Source: Sphacelaria rigidula (Eukaryota > Phaeophyceae > Sphacelariales). From it: 22,451 nt of DNA. The translations under genes were made by a program, and so were the position numbers. The stretch spans positions 1 through 22,451 of the forward strand of contig CAXNAA020000333.1 in NCBI GenBank assembly GCA_964200075.2, read 5' to 3'. The notes beneath the pieces were generated by a model. That model was not told the origin of the DNA. It saw only the letters and a list, made by a program, of their open reading frames with translations, and ran no database searches. This document shows, piece by piece, positions 15,698 through 22,451 of this stretch; position 1 is the stretch's first letter; each line of letters opens with the position of its first letter.

Positions 15698-18425
15698 GTA
15701 TGCGTTTATTTTCAGTTGTCGCACATAATGAAAGTAAGGTTTGGAAAACCCGAATACACGGTAACACGCATGTAGGCACATATCGTGTTGAGATCCGCTT
15801 GGACTGCGTGGCTTAATACTCCTAACTATTGTGTGAGGACATTCTCGCACAAAGTACACGATTTACTAGTCTGTACACTTTGTTTCAGGTACGCCATCAA
15901 GAAAATGAAGAGGGCATGCAATTCATGTGCAAAAAGGGTTGCAGGCCCATCGCGATGCCATCCTTCCCGGACCCCAGGGACTCCGTCTCGGCTTTGTAGA
16001 GATGCGAGATCAACGGTCTGATGACAACGGCATGCAGAATCATGAGTCCCCGCCCCGCCCCCCGCCCCTTTTCCCGTGCTTTGTATATCTTTGTCCCTGT
16101 GGGGATTTTTTTGCCAGAAACACGGCTACGAGAGCTACGGTCCCTCCGCTAGTTCTGACGTGCCGTCACGCGATGGCAAAGGCCCTCCTCCAAACGTGGC
16201 CAAAGCGATCTCACGAGTCATTGCACAAGCACCTGCGGCCACCGCCATGTCGTGGAAATGGTCACGAAATGCTGGCGATTGCCCCGGACCTAGCACGAGG
16301 AGGCCCCGCCGTAGTGGCGCAGAGACTGCCGCGACTACGAGGGCTAGTTCGGCTACTTTTGACAACACTACTGCCACTATTTCGATTGTCGCTGGTGAAG
16401 GTGGTGTTGTGGCGCAAGAACTGGATGGATCACACGCTGAGGGGAAAGGGGATATGAGAAAGGTAGCGGGGGCCGGGTTGAAGATGAGAATGGTGAAGGG
16501 ACAAGGTGGTCGATGTGGCCGGCCTAGCCTAGTGGCGAGCTTTGCAAGGTGAGAAGGGGGTGGTGATTGTGAATGCTGTGTGCATTTGTCCAGGTGTGTG
16601 CGTGTGTGTGTGTGTGTTTCGAGATAAAGCTGGCAACAGTAGTATCATGAACATCAACAACAGCACCAAATGTTCACTGGGTTACCGTTCTTACTATTTA
16701 CAAGCCGCACGGGACCCGGTGCTGCGCTCCGGTCCCGTCCGTCTTTTCCGAGGCTCTCGGTATTCTTGCCTTGCCAAGCCCTCGTGAGAGCCATCGTGAT
16801 AATATATCCTCTCTCGAAATAATGTCCATGCCCGCCGGAAACATTGCAGAACCACCGCGATCGCGCGTCCGTTCGAACGGTCGCGAACGCATGTGTACCC
16901 CCGCACAAAGTAAAGTACGAACCCGCTAACTGGACCCCTAGCATTGGCATTGGCCCGAACAGTCATCTCCCTGGGCGGGTGCGGAGGAATTTGCACACTA
17001 AAGTCAGCATTGAATATCGTGGACGCCTCGTTACAACGTATGCTTCACGCTCGTGAGTTCGAAATATTCTATATATATACTATTATTCAGTAATCGTTTT
17101 GTTGTGTGCTATTGTTCCAATCAGAATCATCCTGTGGGTTCGAGCTCATCGTCCAAAATACGATCGTCCTTTTGTTTGTGTGATGTTTTTTCATGTATAT
17201 AAGGGGAAATGTGTGGTATTGACCGATGCGAACAGTCATAGATCGGCATTTCTATACTGCGCCCCCATGACGAACTTTCCCGTGGGATTGACGTTGGTTG
17301 ACAACCACTGTGCAAAACATCCCACTCCCTGCGTAAGCTAGGAAACCAAGTTACCGGGGTTTTTTTGCTCTTGCGTTTTGCTTGCAGTAACCATGATGAT
17401 GGTCGAGCTAGATCATATTGTGCGGGGTGGGAAAACCTCGACTCTGCGCAAAGGGGATGGTCATACTGCGTTGTGGTGAAATGTTTGAGACACCCATGAG
17501 GCAGTGTGTAAGCCGTGGCAGTCTCTGGATGTGACATTACCAGGAAAAGAAGCAACTTATTGTAGGCTGACATACATGTGCAGGATAACCTGTGCGCTTC
17601 AAGCCGAACAATCTTGGCAGGATGCTGCTCACCCTTTATGGGACTCGGCGAACACATGACGGCGCTTCGCGCTTGGTGATCAATTGCGAGCGTGGTCCGT
17701 CCACCGGCGTGCTGCGCTCCGGCTTTGTAGGGATGCGAGGTCAAGGGTCATATGACGACGGCACGCAAGATCATATGAGTACACCCCCCCGCCAATAAAG
17801 AAAACCACACAACACCACTACTGTTTACCACTATTACCGTGGCTGACTCGAAGCAGTAAACCAGTTCACGGCCTTGTGTACACCTTGCATACGTACTCCG
17901 GTGCAACGCGAGTACTCCCGACCAAACTAAATATCGTACACTCGTGCGGCCGAGTAAGAGCTCCAAACGCCAAAAAATCGAATGATCCAGGAGGGCTCGC
18001 AACTTTTGTCTCAGGAACATATGCCCCCCCTCCCGGAAGGGGAGAGGGGGTACTGATGATCTCGCATGTCATGGTCATATGGCCATTGACCTCGCATTCC
18101 TACAACGCCGGGACGGAGCACGCCGGGTTTCGCCGGACCAAATTCGCCCTCCCGGGGGAGGGGGGAGGGGCAGGGCAACAGGGGGTCTTGTGACACACGT
18201 TCACAGCCCCGTGCTAGCGGCCGAGCAATGGGTTGAATCTTCACTCAGGAGCAACAGGCGGTCAAGGAAAGTGTCGGACGTTGTAGAAAGCCGTAGTTGT
18301 CGATCAACAGTGCCTGACAGAAGTGCCCGAGGATTGCTGTGTAGCCCAGGTCATGCTCGGGCAGATATTTTTGTCTTTTTTGTTTCTTAGACGATAGCTC
18401 AGTACACCTGGAGATTGGTGGATAA
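15547..18425 (+). CDS. Unidentified gene, five-exon model with 5' end not found
   Basis: Exons 15547-15697, 15889-15937, 16118-16548, 18207-18349 and 18391-18425 join with matching phases and end at TAA (18423-18425), giving about 270 codons. The first exon enters mid-codon, so the start lies further left, probably beyond the repeat cluster. The protein has a His-rich stretch (VADHLHRHQPTPAEIFMHD), a basic Cys pair (KKMKRACNSCAKRKHGYES), a long Ala/Thr/Ser-rich part with clusters of Arg, and an Arg/Ser-rich tail ending DDSSVHLEIGG. No domain is recognised. RACNSCAKRK recalls the start of a Zn2Cys6 finger, but the other cysteines are absent. Introns 2 and 3 hold repeat A copies. Evidence is phase agreement plus good acceptors only. 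Confidence 0.42.
15889..15937 (+). CDS. Small exon of the unidentified plus-strand gene
   Basis: The acceptor ctttgtttcag is strong. It contributes G to the split Met codon, then YAIKKMKRACNSCAKR (16 codons), ending in phase 0 at AGG|GTTGCA, a weak donor. The following 180-bp intron contains an inverted copy of repeat A beginning only about 20 bases after the donor. Confidence 0.4.
15955..16046 (-). repeat. Repeat A, partial copy A6 (inverted)
   Basis: The complement of the family A 5' part: CCGTCTCGGCTTTGTAGAGA and GATGCGAGATCAACGGTC, then TGATGACAACGGCATGC. It makes up most of the 180-bp intron between exons 15889-15937 and 16118-16548. Confidence 0.65.
16118..16548 (+). CDS. Largest exon of the unidentified plus-strand gene
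   Basis: It lies between a strong acceptor (gatttttttgccag) and a strong donor (GCAAG|GTGAGA); 143 codons plus two bases. The phase 0 frame begins KHGYESYGPSASSDVPSRDG and is rich in Ala, Thr, Ser and Arg. A Thr-rich section (AETAATTRASSATFDNTTAT) is followed by a Gly/Lys/Met/Arg section (MRKVAGAGLKMRMVKGQGG). Local GC is higher than in the flanks. Two other frames are also open, so the reading frame rests on phase with the flanking exons. Confidence 0.45.
16594..16617. repeat. GT microsatellite
   Basis: A GTGTGTGCGTGTGTGTG-type run in the long intron, just after the donor at 16549. Confidence 0.8.
16618..17340. other. Intron sequence of the plus-strand model; no supported exon
   Basis: Possible short exons can be drawn here (for example after ctggcaacag at 16639), but none fits better than direct joining of 16548 to 18207. 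Frames on the minus strand (16654-16996) are open but show no motif. Confidence 0.35.
17341..17782 (-). repeat. Dispersed repeat A, copy A3 (full length, inverted)
   Basis: The complement of 7620-8062 over its whole length, including GCAAAACGCAAGAGC-type sequence, TGAGACACCCATGAGGCAG and the CTCCGGCTTTGTAGGGATGC core. The long minus frame over it (about 17127-17744) is repeat sequence and not a gene. It lies in the third intron of the plus-strand model. Confidence 0.7.
18054..18156 (+). repeat. Repeat A, partial copy A4, flanked by G/C-run arms
   Basis: It has GATGATCTCGCATGTCATGG, CCTACAACGCCGGGACGG and TTCGCCGGACCAAATTCGCC. The flanks CCCCTCCCGGAAGGGGAGAG (about 18026) and CCCTCCCGGGGGAGGGG (about 18150) are G/C-rich and partly self-complementary. 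Confidence 0.65.
18207..18349 (+). CDS. Penultimate exon of the unidentified plus-strand gene
   Basis: The acceptor is acacgttcacag. The first C joins the AG of the previous exon to give Ser. The frame then reads PVLAAEQWVESSLRSNRRSR and on through RSARGLLCSP, ending one base into a codon at CCCAG|GTCATG. It is 47 complete codons, Arg/Ser-rich. Confidence 0.42.
18391..18425 (+). CDS. Terminal exon of the unidentified plus-strand gene
   Basis: It follows one of the best acceptors in the window (tcttttttgtttcttag). The G from the previous exon plus AC makes Asp, then DSSVHLEIGG and TAA. Another frame from the same acceptor stays open for about 43 codons (TIAQYTWRLVDNN...), but it does not match the incoming phase. 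Confidence 0.4.
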
Positions 18426-18585
18426 CAACGCAGGCGCCTGCGTATCACCCCCTGCGTATCACCCCCACTCTCCCAGCATTTCGGGCGAAACGAATTCTTG
18501 TGGCATATGCTCCCGCGGGCTGAGTGTATGAGCCCTCCTTGATGCACGAAGTAGAGCTTGATATTACGTAAACGCCACAAGTTCT

Positions 18586-18753
18586 TTATGGCGTCATCGC
18601 GCTGCCTTGACGCGTATATATCGGGTATTCACTCGGGGTATCATCTACAGAATCGTCTACTGAATGTCCCGCCAAACCGTTTTGCCTGTGAACCGCCGCC
18701 GTAGTCGCCTGGACCGCCATCTCAGACGCGCTATATCGACGAAAATCATTCCT
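18586..18753 (-). CDS. Possible terminal exon or small ORF on the minus strand
   Basis: After an acceptor-like ttctgttggcag the minus frame reads NDFRRYSASEMAVQATTAA and, later, DDSVDDTPSEYPIYTRQG, stopping at TAA (18586-18588). An internal ATG at 18720 would give a 44-codon ORF. Acidic and serine-rich, with a sensible composition. It would converge on the plus-strand gene. No upstream partner exon was found. Confidence 0.3.
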   Translation of the reverse strand, partial: RNDFRRYSASEMAVQATTAAVHRQNGLAGHSVDDSVDDTPSEYPIYTRQGSAMTP

Positions 18754-18790
18754 GCCAACAGAATCTTCACAAACTCCACGCACGGTTTAC

Positions 18791-19262
18791 GTGATACTAT
18801 CCCCAAGATTCGTCTGCGGTGCAATTATCGTACAACACATTCGATGCTTCTTTGTTTCAAGAGAGGTTGGGGTCCTATTGAGGTATTTCGGACTGTCTAC
18901 TCCTCCGCGGATCGTGGTCGAGAAGTCCAAAAACTATGAGTGGACGCTGACTTCTGCACGGCGAGCACTGACCGAGAGTGCGAAACAAATCACAAATATT
19001 TCACTGGAGCAGTTAGCTGGATAATTGAAATGTGAGCCATGAAAATGATCTCAGCGGCACGGAGTAATGGTACGTTTGTGTGGACATCAAAGGGTATGAC
19101 ATCTCAGTCCCTCACCGTGCGGTTACTAGCTGCACGCGGCGTTTGTCGCGTATGCTGTCTGTATGTGTTGGTGGAACACCCGATTTCATTGCCCCGACGT
19201 GCGCATGTTGAGCACGTTGTATCGGCTCTTGAGCACAAATGACGTCAGTTTATTGAAAAAAT
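18791..19262. other. Unassigned; one coding-like plus frame
   Basis: A plus frame at about 18866-19024 reads REVGVLLRYFGLSTPPRIV then EKSKNYEWTLTSARRALTES and ends at TAA. It could be a terminal exon after the tttgtttcaag acceptor, but a second frame from the same acceptor is also open. No family is recognised. Confidence 0.25.
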
Positions 19263-19307
19263 GAAGAAAATATCAATTTATGACATAGCAAACCGATACT
19301 CTATCCT

Positions 19308-19424
19308 TTTCGCCTGAGGAGGCGGGTATTCTCACGTTATTGAAGGCCGTAGTGATGAGACCGTTGACCTCGTATCCCACAAAGCCGAGACGGAGCACGC
19401 CAGGTTTTCGCGGGACCAGGTCGG
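19308..19424 (+). repeat. Repeat A, partial copy A5
   Basis: It contains CGTTGACCTCGTATCCCACA, AAGCCGAGACGGAGCACGCC and GGTTTTCGCGGGACCAGG. This copy carries a substitution (GCGGG for GCCGG) in the core hairpin. Confidence 0.65.
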
Positions 19425-19484
19425 GGGGCGAAGATTCACACAACAAAAAATTGACCAAACGCTCTGGTTCGCAGGCTTCTCGGC

Positions 19485-19556
19485 GATGGCGTGTTCATCT
19501 GTTGCTTCGATAGCGTCTTCACCCGTTGCTTCGATGGCGTGTTCATCTGTTCTTCT
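19485..19556. repeat. 24-bp tandem repeat, three units, in an open frame
   Basis: Units 19485-19508, 19509-19532 and 19533-19556 start GATGGCGTGTTCATC, GATAGCGTCTTCACC and GATGGCGTGTTCATC. Because 24 is a multiple of three, minus-strand frames stay open through it. One reads TDEHAIEATGEDAIEATDEH, an 8-residue acidic repeat; another reads QMNTPSKQRVKTLSKQ. Either could be coding. No start or splice context settles which. Confidence 0.6.
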
Positions 19557-20459
19557 ATTGTTTCCTGGATTGCTTCTCCCACGATTTTTTTTGTGACGTC
19601 TTCAATACTCGAAAGAGAAGCAAATGCAAAAAAAAACGCCCCCGTTAGAAAACTCACGACGAAAATCTAAGCAGAATAGCTTCCGACAGGTAGGGCGTGA
19701 CCCGCCATAGAAAGAAACCAGAGCGTCCCTCACGAGAGCAATTGGTTTCCGCAACTTTACCCCCCCCCGTGATTCCATGTGCAAGTCTGACTATGACTGG
19801 TATACTGTACTGGCGGCCTCAGAAGCGGCCAAGGCGACGAATCGGTAGGATTCAAACCGCTGAATCGGGCGTATCGACGGCACTCCCAATCCGGAGTGGA
19901 GATTTGGATCCATCGGCAGCTTGGAAGAGGGGCACGGAACGGACCTTTAGATTTCGAAAATCCGGGTCCGATTCGTACGGAGCCGAGCGCATCTCCACTT
20001 ACTAGTATTTTGTTTTTGCTGTCGTTTTTGTTTATCACATTAGCCTTTTCCAGAACTCTGGCACCCGCGGTCAAGAGGCCATAACAAAAAAATAAAGACA
20101 GAATACAAGGAGAGCAAGCAATGTGTCCACGAAGAGAAAAACAGGGCGTCCCGGAAAGCGGGGTTCTCGCACACGTTAGCGAAGAAGCAAATGAACAGAA
20201 TGAAGAAGAAACTGTAAAAACGTAGAGCGGACGATGTCCCGCTAATGTTTCCCAAGAATCCGAGGAAAAGGTGGCTACCTAGCTCTGATATTGGAAAAAA
20301 TGTACTGGTGCTACTCTGGAAGTGTGGGCCGTCGCCTGTCGGGGCTTTGTTTTCACGTCGCAAAATTGGGTCCTACTTGTAGTAGGACCAGGCGTCGGCC
20401 GACCGCCGAAACTGTCAAGTTTTTTGTTTCCTCCTTATTCCTGCTGCACATGACAAGCC
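19557..20459. other. Unassigned stretch
   Basis: Open frames of about 100 codons occur on both strands (for example plus 19697-20005, minus 20040-20363). They show low-complexity or hydrophobic runs with no recognisable domain or clear exon boundaries. I see no repeat shared with the rest of the window. Confidence 0.4.
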
Positions 20460-20537
20460 GGTCGCCCCGGTGGCTCAGTTGGTAACCTCATAACCTTCTG
20501 ACGGTTAAGTAGTGGGGTTCGATTCCCGGAGCGACCT
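20460..20537 (+). tRNA. tRNA-like gene with pol III A and B boxes and T-run terminator
   Basis: The A box TGGCTCAGTTGG (20471-20482) and B box GGTTCGATTCC (20516-20526) match the RNA polymerase III consensus, and a TTTT run follows at 20544-20547. The ends GGTCGCCCCGG and CCGGAGCGACC pair over 10 of 11 bases. A perfect 5-bp stem TAACC/GGTTA holds the loop TTCTGAC, which would place anticodon CTG (Gln). However, the D arm is short, the T stem imperfect, and CTCATAACCTTCTGA also resembles the 3' half of a Met tRNA anticodon arm. It is either an odd or deleted tRNA gene, or the head of a SINE. Confidence 0.45.
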
Positions 20538-20666
20538 GGGATCTTTTCTCACACCATGCCCAACAGTGGAGAGCGGCTATGTCGTGGGTACACAAAATTC
20601 GACTCAAAGGTCGACGAGGGAAAGGTACTACTGAACCCCTCTCGCGATAAAAAAATAAAGGCAAGC

Positions 20667-20925
20667 ACCGCAGAAGGAAGGTGGGGTATTAAAAACAAAG
20701 AAAGAAGAAAAAAAAACTCCTGTGTTGACCTTCCTCCTGTGTGACCCCGGCTGATGCGCCCACATATACCGAAAGGTGTAGACTGGCGCCCAGAATAAAT
20801 GGGACGACAACACACACACACACACACACCGCAGAAGGAAGGTGGGGTACTACTAAAAAAAAATTAAAAAGAAGCTCCTGTGTTGACTTTCCTCCTGTGT
20901 GACCCCGGCTGGTGCTATTTTTCGC
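20667..20925 (+). repeat. 161-bp tandem duplication containing repeat B
   Basis: ACCGCAGAAGGAAGGTGGGG at 20667 recurs at 20828, an offset of 161. Both are followed by an A-rich run and CTCCTGTGTTGAC(C/T)TTCCT. The first unit ends in a CA microsatellite (about 20810-20829) that passes directly into the second unit. The second unit diverges after CCCCGGCTGGTGC near 20912. Confidence 0.7.
20717..20827 (+). repeat. Repeat B, copy B2
   Basis: The complete copy: CTCCTGTGTTGACCTTCCTC, GTGTGACCCCGGCTGATGC, CATATACCGAAAGGTGTAG and CAGAATAAATGGGACGAC, ending in (CA)n. Confidence 0.7.
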
Positions 20926-21146
20926 GGGTGGATTTCTACAATGTGTTTACTAAAGTACTGTACGGTCTCGTCCTTAGTGCACAGAAAAAACAATCTGGTG
21001 TGCCACGAGCATTCATCACGTACTATCATCATGTACGGCTTTCCTCCCCGAGGTCTAGCTGGTCTTGGGCCTATGAGCGCCCACATATATATACCGAAAG
21101 GTGTAGACCAGCATCCAGAATAGAAGGGACGACAACACACACACAC
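20875..21146 (+). repeat. Repeat B, copy B3/B4 split by about 130 bp
   Basis: The 5' half is at 20875-20912 and the 3' half at about 21043-21146 (GCGCCCACATATATATACC, GAAAGGTGTAGACC, GAATAGAAGGGACGAC, then CA repeats). The intervening 130 bp is not seen elsewhere. Either an insertion split one copy or two partial copies lie together. Confidence 0.55.
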
Positions 21147-21575
21147 ATCAGACGTTTTTCTCGCGGAGGGTATTCGTCCATGTGGTCCGTCATTACCACA
21201 GTATGTGAAGTCGCGTCCTTTTCGCTTACTCATGTGGTATAGCTTTTTCGTGAAATGTCGAATGTTGTATAGGTACATGTTGGAGCGGATTTCAACCACA
21301 GTTTGTCTGTGATACATTCGGGTCTTCCGCGTTCTTCACACTTTTAGTACGTGAAAAAAAATTCAGTGTGTTTCATCCACTATTCCACGCTCTCAACGTT
21401 CGCGTTCCTTGATACCCATCATGCCACACCAATACCAGATCTTCCCTCTTCTACTCATCACATATAGCACATTTTCATAACCGATACACACGCCAAATCT
21501 CTGGCTCAACCTCTTGGTAGGAGTCGTTACCTTTACCCTTTCCCAATTTAAATTAATTCCTTTCCACGCCTTTCG
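21147..21575. other. Unassigned DNA
   Basis: No gene, no shared repeat. Short frames only. Confidence 0.4.
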
Positions 21576-21579
21576 TGGA

Positions 21580-21609
21580 GGACGGGGCCGCCGATAGGCG
21601 GGCCCGTCC
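21580..21609. repeat. GC-rich hairpin
   Basis: GGACGGGGCCGCC and GCGGGCCCGTCC pair around GATAG. It is followed within ten bases by an AT microsatellite. No T-run follows, so there is no reason to call a terminator. Confidence 0.45.
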
Positions 21610-21617
21610 GATCCTTG

Positions 21618-21643
21618 TAATATATATATATATATATATATAT
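21618..21643. repeat. AT microsatellite
   Basis: An uninterrupted AT dinucleotide run of about 13 units. Confidence 0.85.
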
Positions 21644-22154
21644 TGGTGTACACTAGTGTATGTATCATGTCGATCATGTTGAGGACCTCGGGAGGGAGTA
21701 GTGTTTTTTCAGCATTCATCTTGGTGAAGGGTCTACAGCTCGTGGATCCGATCCCCTTATCGATCGCTCGGCTGATTTATTGGTTGATGCCCGTCTGTAT
21801 TGACGTATCCGATTCAAACCCAGCTGTATGCTTTGTTTGTTTTTCTCCTTGAACGAAGGAGGAAACCTGACCCAATAGTTACCCTGCAAGCGGGTGCGTG
21901 TGCCGATCACTCGGAGGCCCGCTAGACTGCCTCACGGCGGTCGTGTGGGGTAGACGCCTCGAGCGCTTGCAAGCTTTGCTCAAGGCACCGTGGGGGAGGT
22001 CCGACCCACTAAAACCCCCTGTACACTTGGCGCAGTGCACGCGCCGCCCTTTTCTTAACCCCTTTGGAACCCTCCCCTCCTGTCCCCTGGCCAAACGCCT
22101 CATTATGAGAAGCCCTGACGAAGAGGAAAACATGGAAACAGAATAGGCCGACGG
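21644..22154. other. Unassigned; open frames on both strands
   Basis: A plus frame (21898-22146) and a minus frame (21879-22157) overlap. The plus frame ends RSPDEEENMETE just before the 171-bp tandem repeat. Neither has a recognisable motif. Confidence 0.3.
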
Positions 22155-22451
22155 CAACCATTTTTATAATGGAAGCCCGAAGAAGAATGACCTCCCTGGA
22201 GAATTCGGGTAAGGTTTGTCCAATCACACCACGCAACGGATGAAGTGTGTCCAATTACATCCATCGACAATAATCAGCAAAACCACTATGAAACATTCCA
22301 ATAAAAAAAAAGGAAGCAAAGGAAGCAACCATTTTTATAATGGAACCCCGGAGAAGAATGTCCTCCCTGGAGAATTCGGGTAAGGTTTGTCCAATCACAC
22401 CACGCAACGGATGAAGTGTGTCCAATTACATCCATCGACAATAATCAGCAA
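22155..22451. repeat. 171-bp tandem repeat, two units seen, cut by window end
   Basis: Unit 1 is 22155-22325 and unit 2 is 22326-22451, truncated. They are colinear with no indels over the 126 shared bases and differ at about four positions (for example GAAGCCCGAAGAAG against GAACCCCGGAGAAG). Each unit includes a CCATTTTTATAATGG palindrome and GGAGAATTCGGGTAAGG. The array may continue to the right. Confidence 0.75.

Noticed and set aside
15889-15937. Protein kinase beta-3 motif (YAIKKMKR)
   Set aside because: No glycine loop before it and no catalytic loop or DFG after it in the joined exons. The match is only to a short basic motif.
16135-16377. An 80-codon minus frame opposite the large exon
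   Set aside because: Antisense shadow of a GC-rich exon that has good splice sites on the plus strand.
15889-16548. Zn2Cys6 transcription factor finger (RACNSCAKRK)
   Set aside because: Only the first two of six cysteines are present with the right spacing. The next expected positions are not cysteine.
17127-17744. The longest open frame in the window, 205 codons on the minus strand
   Set aside because: Most of it lies over full-length repeat A copy A3, and copy A1 has no matching intact frame. The protein has no family features.
18391-18522. Alternative frame after the strong acceptor (TIAQYTWRLVDNN...)
   Set aside because: Its phase does not fit the preceding exon, whereas the DSSVHLEIGG-stop frame does. 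It remains possible if the preceding exon is different.
21580-21609. Rho-independent terminator
   Set aside because: A GC hairpin without a T-run, in a eukaryotic context.

Overview
This is a eukaryotic nuclear window. No long open frames exist, but short coding blocks join through GT-AG introns with matching phases. Introns and spacers are full of fold-back and terminal-inverted-repeat DNA, with microsatellites and a 10-N assembly gap (14260-14269). Composition is moderate in GC. The main gene is a DOMON plus copper type II monooxygenase, a family known from animals and many protists including algae. I suspect an alga or another protist, but the sequence does not fix the lineage.

Minus strand, 7308 to about 496: the one gene I can identify. 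Eight exons assemble by eye, all phases consistent, into 467 codons: signal peptide, DOMON domain, then the N-terminal and part of the C-terminal copper domains of the dopamine beta-hydroxylase / MOXD1 / PHM family. Five copper-ligand histidines are visible (HH, MHY, HMH). The exon that should carry the CuM methionine is not found and is probably beyond the left edge. Intron 2 (3819-6489) is a nest of palindromic repeats.

7.4-13.1 kb: no gene I can name. It holds the full-length forward copy of a roughly 440-bp dispersed repeat (family A), an interstitial telomere-like tract, and several short coding-like stretches listed at low confidence.

13.1-15.4 kb: a second repeat cluster paralogous to the one in intron 2. 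It is interrupted by a 946-bp insertion with 14-bp perfect terminal inverted repeats. The insertion contains its own fold-back element, a tRNA-like sequence, the N gap and a degenerate coding region.

15.5-18.4 kb, plus strand: a second, unnamed gene model of five phase-compatible exons ending at a TAA. Its long intron and one short intron hold family A copies.

18.5-22.45 kb: a possible terminal exon on the minus strand, a 24-bp tandem repeat in an open frame, a tRNA-like sequence with pol III boxes and a T-run terminator, a partly tandem repeat family B, and a 171-bp tandem repeat running off the right edge.
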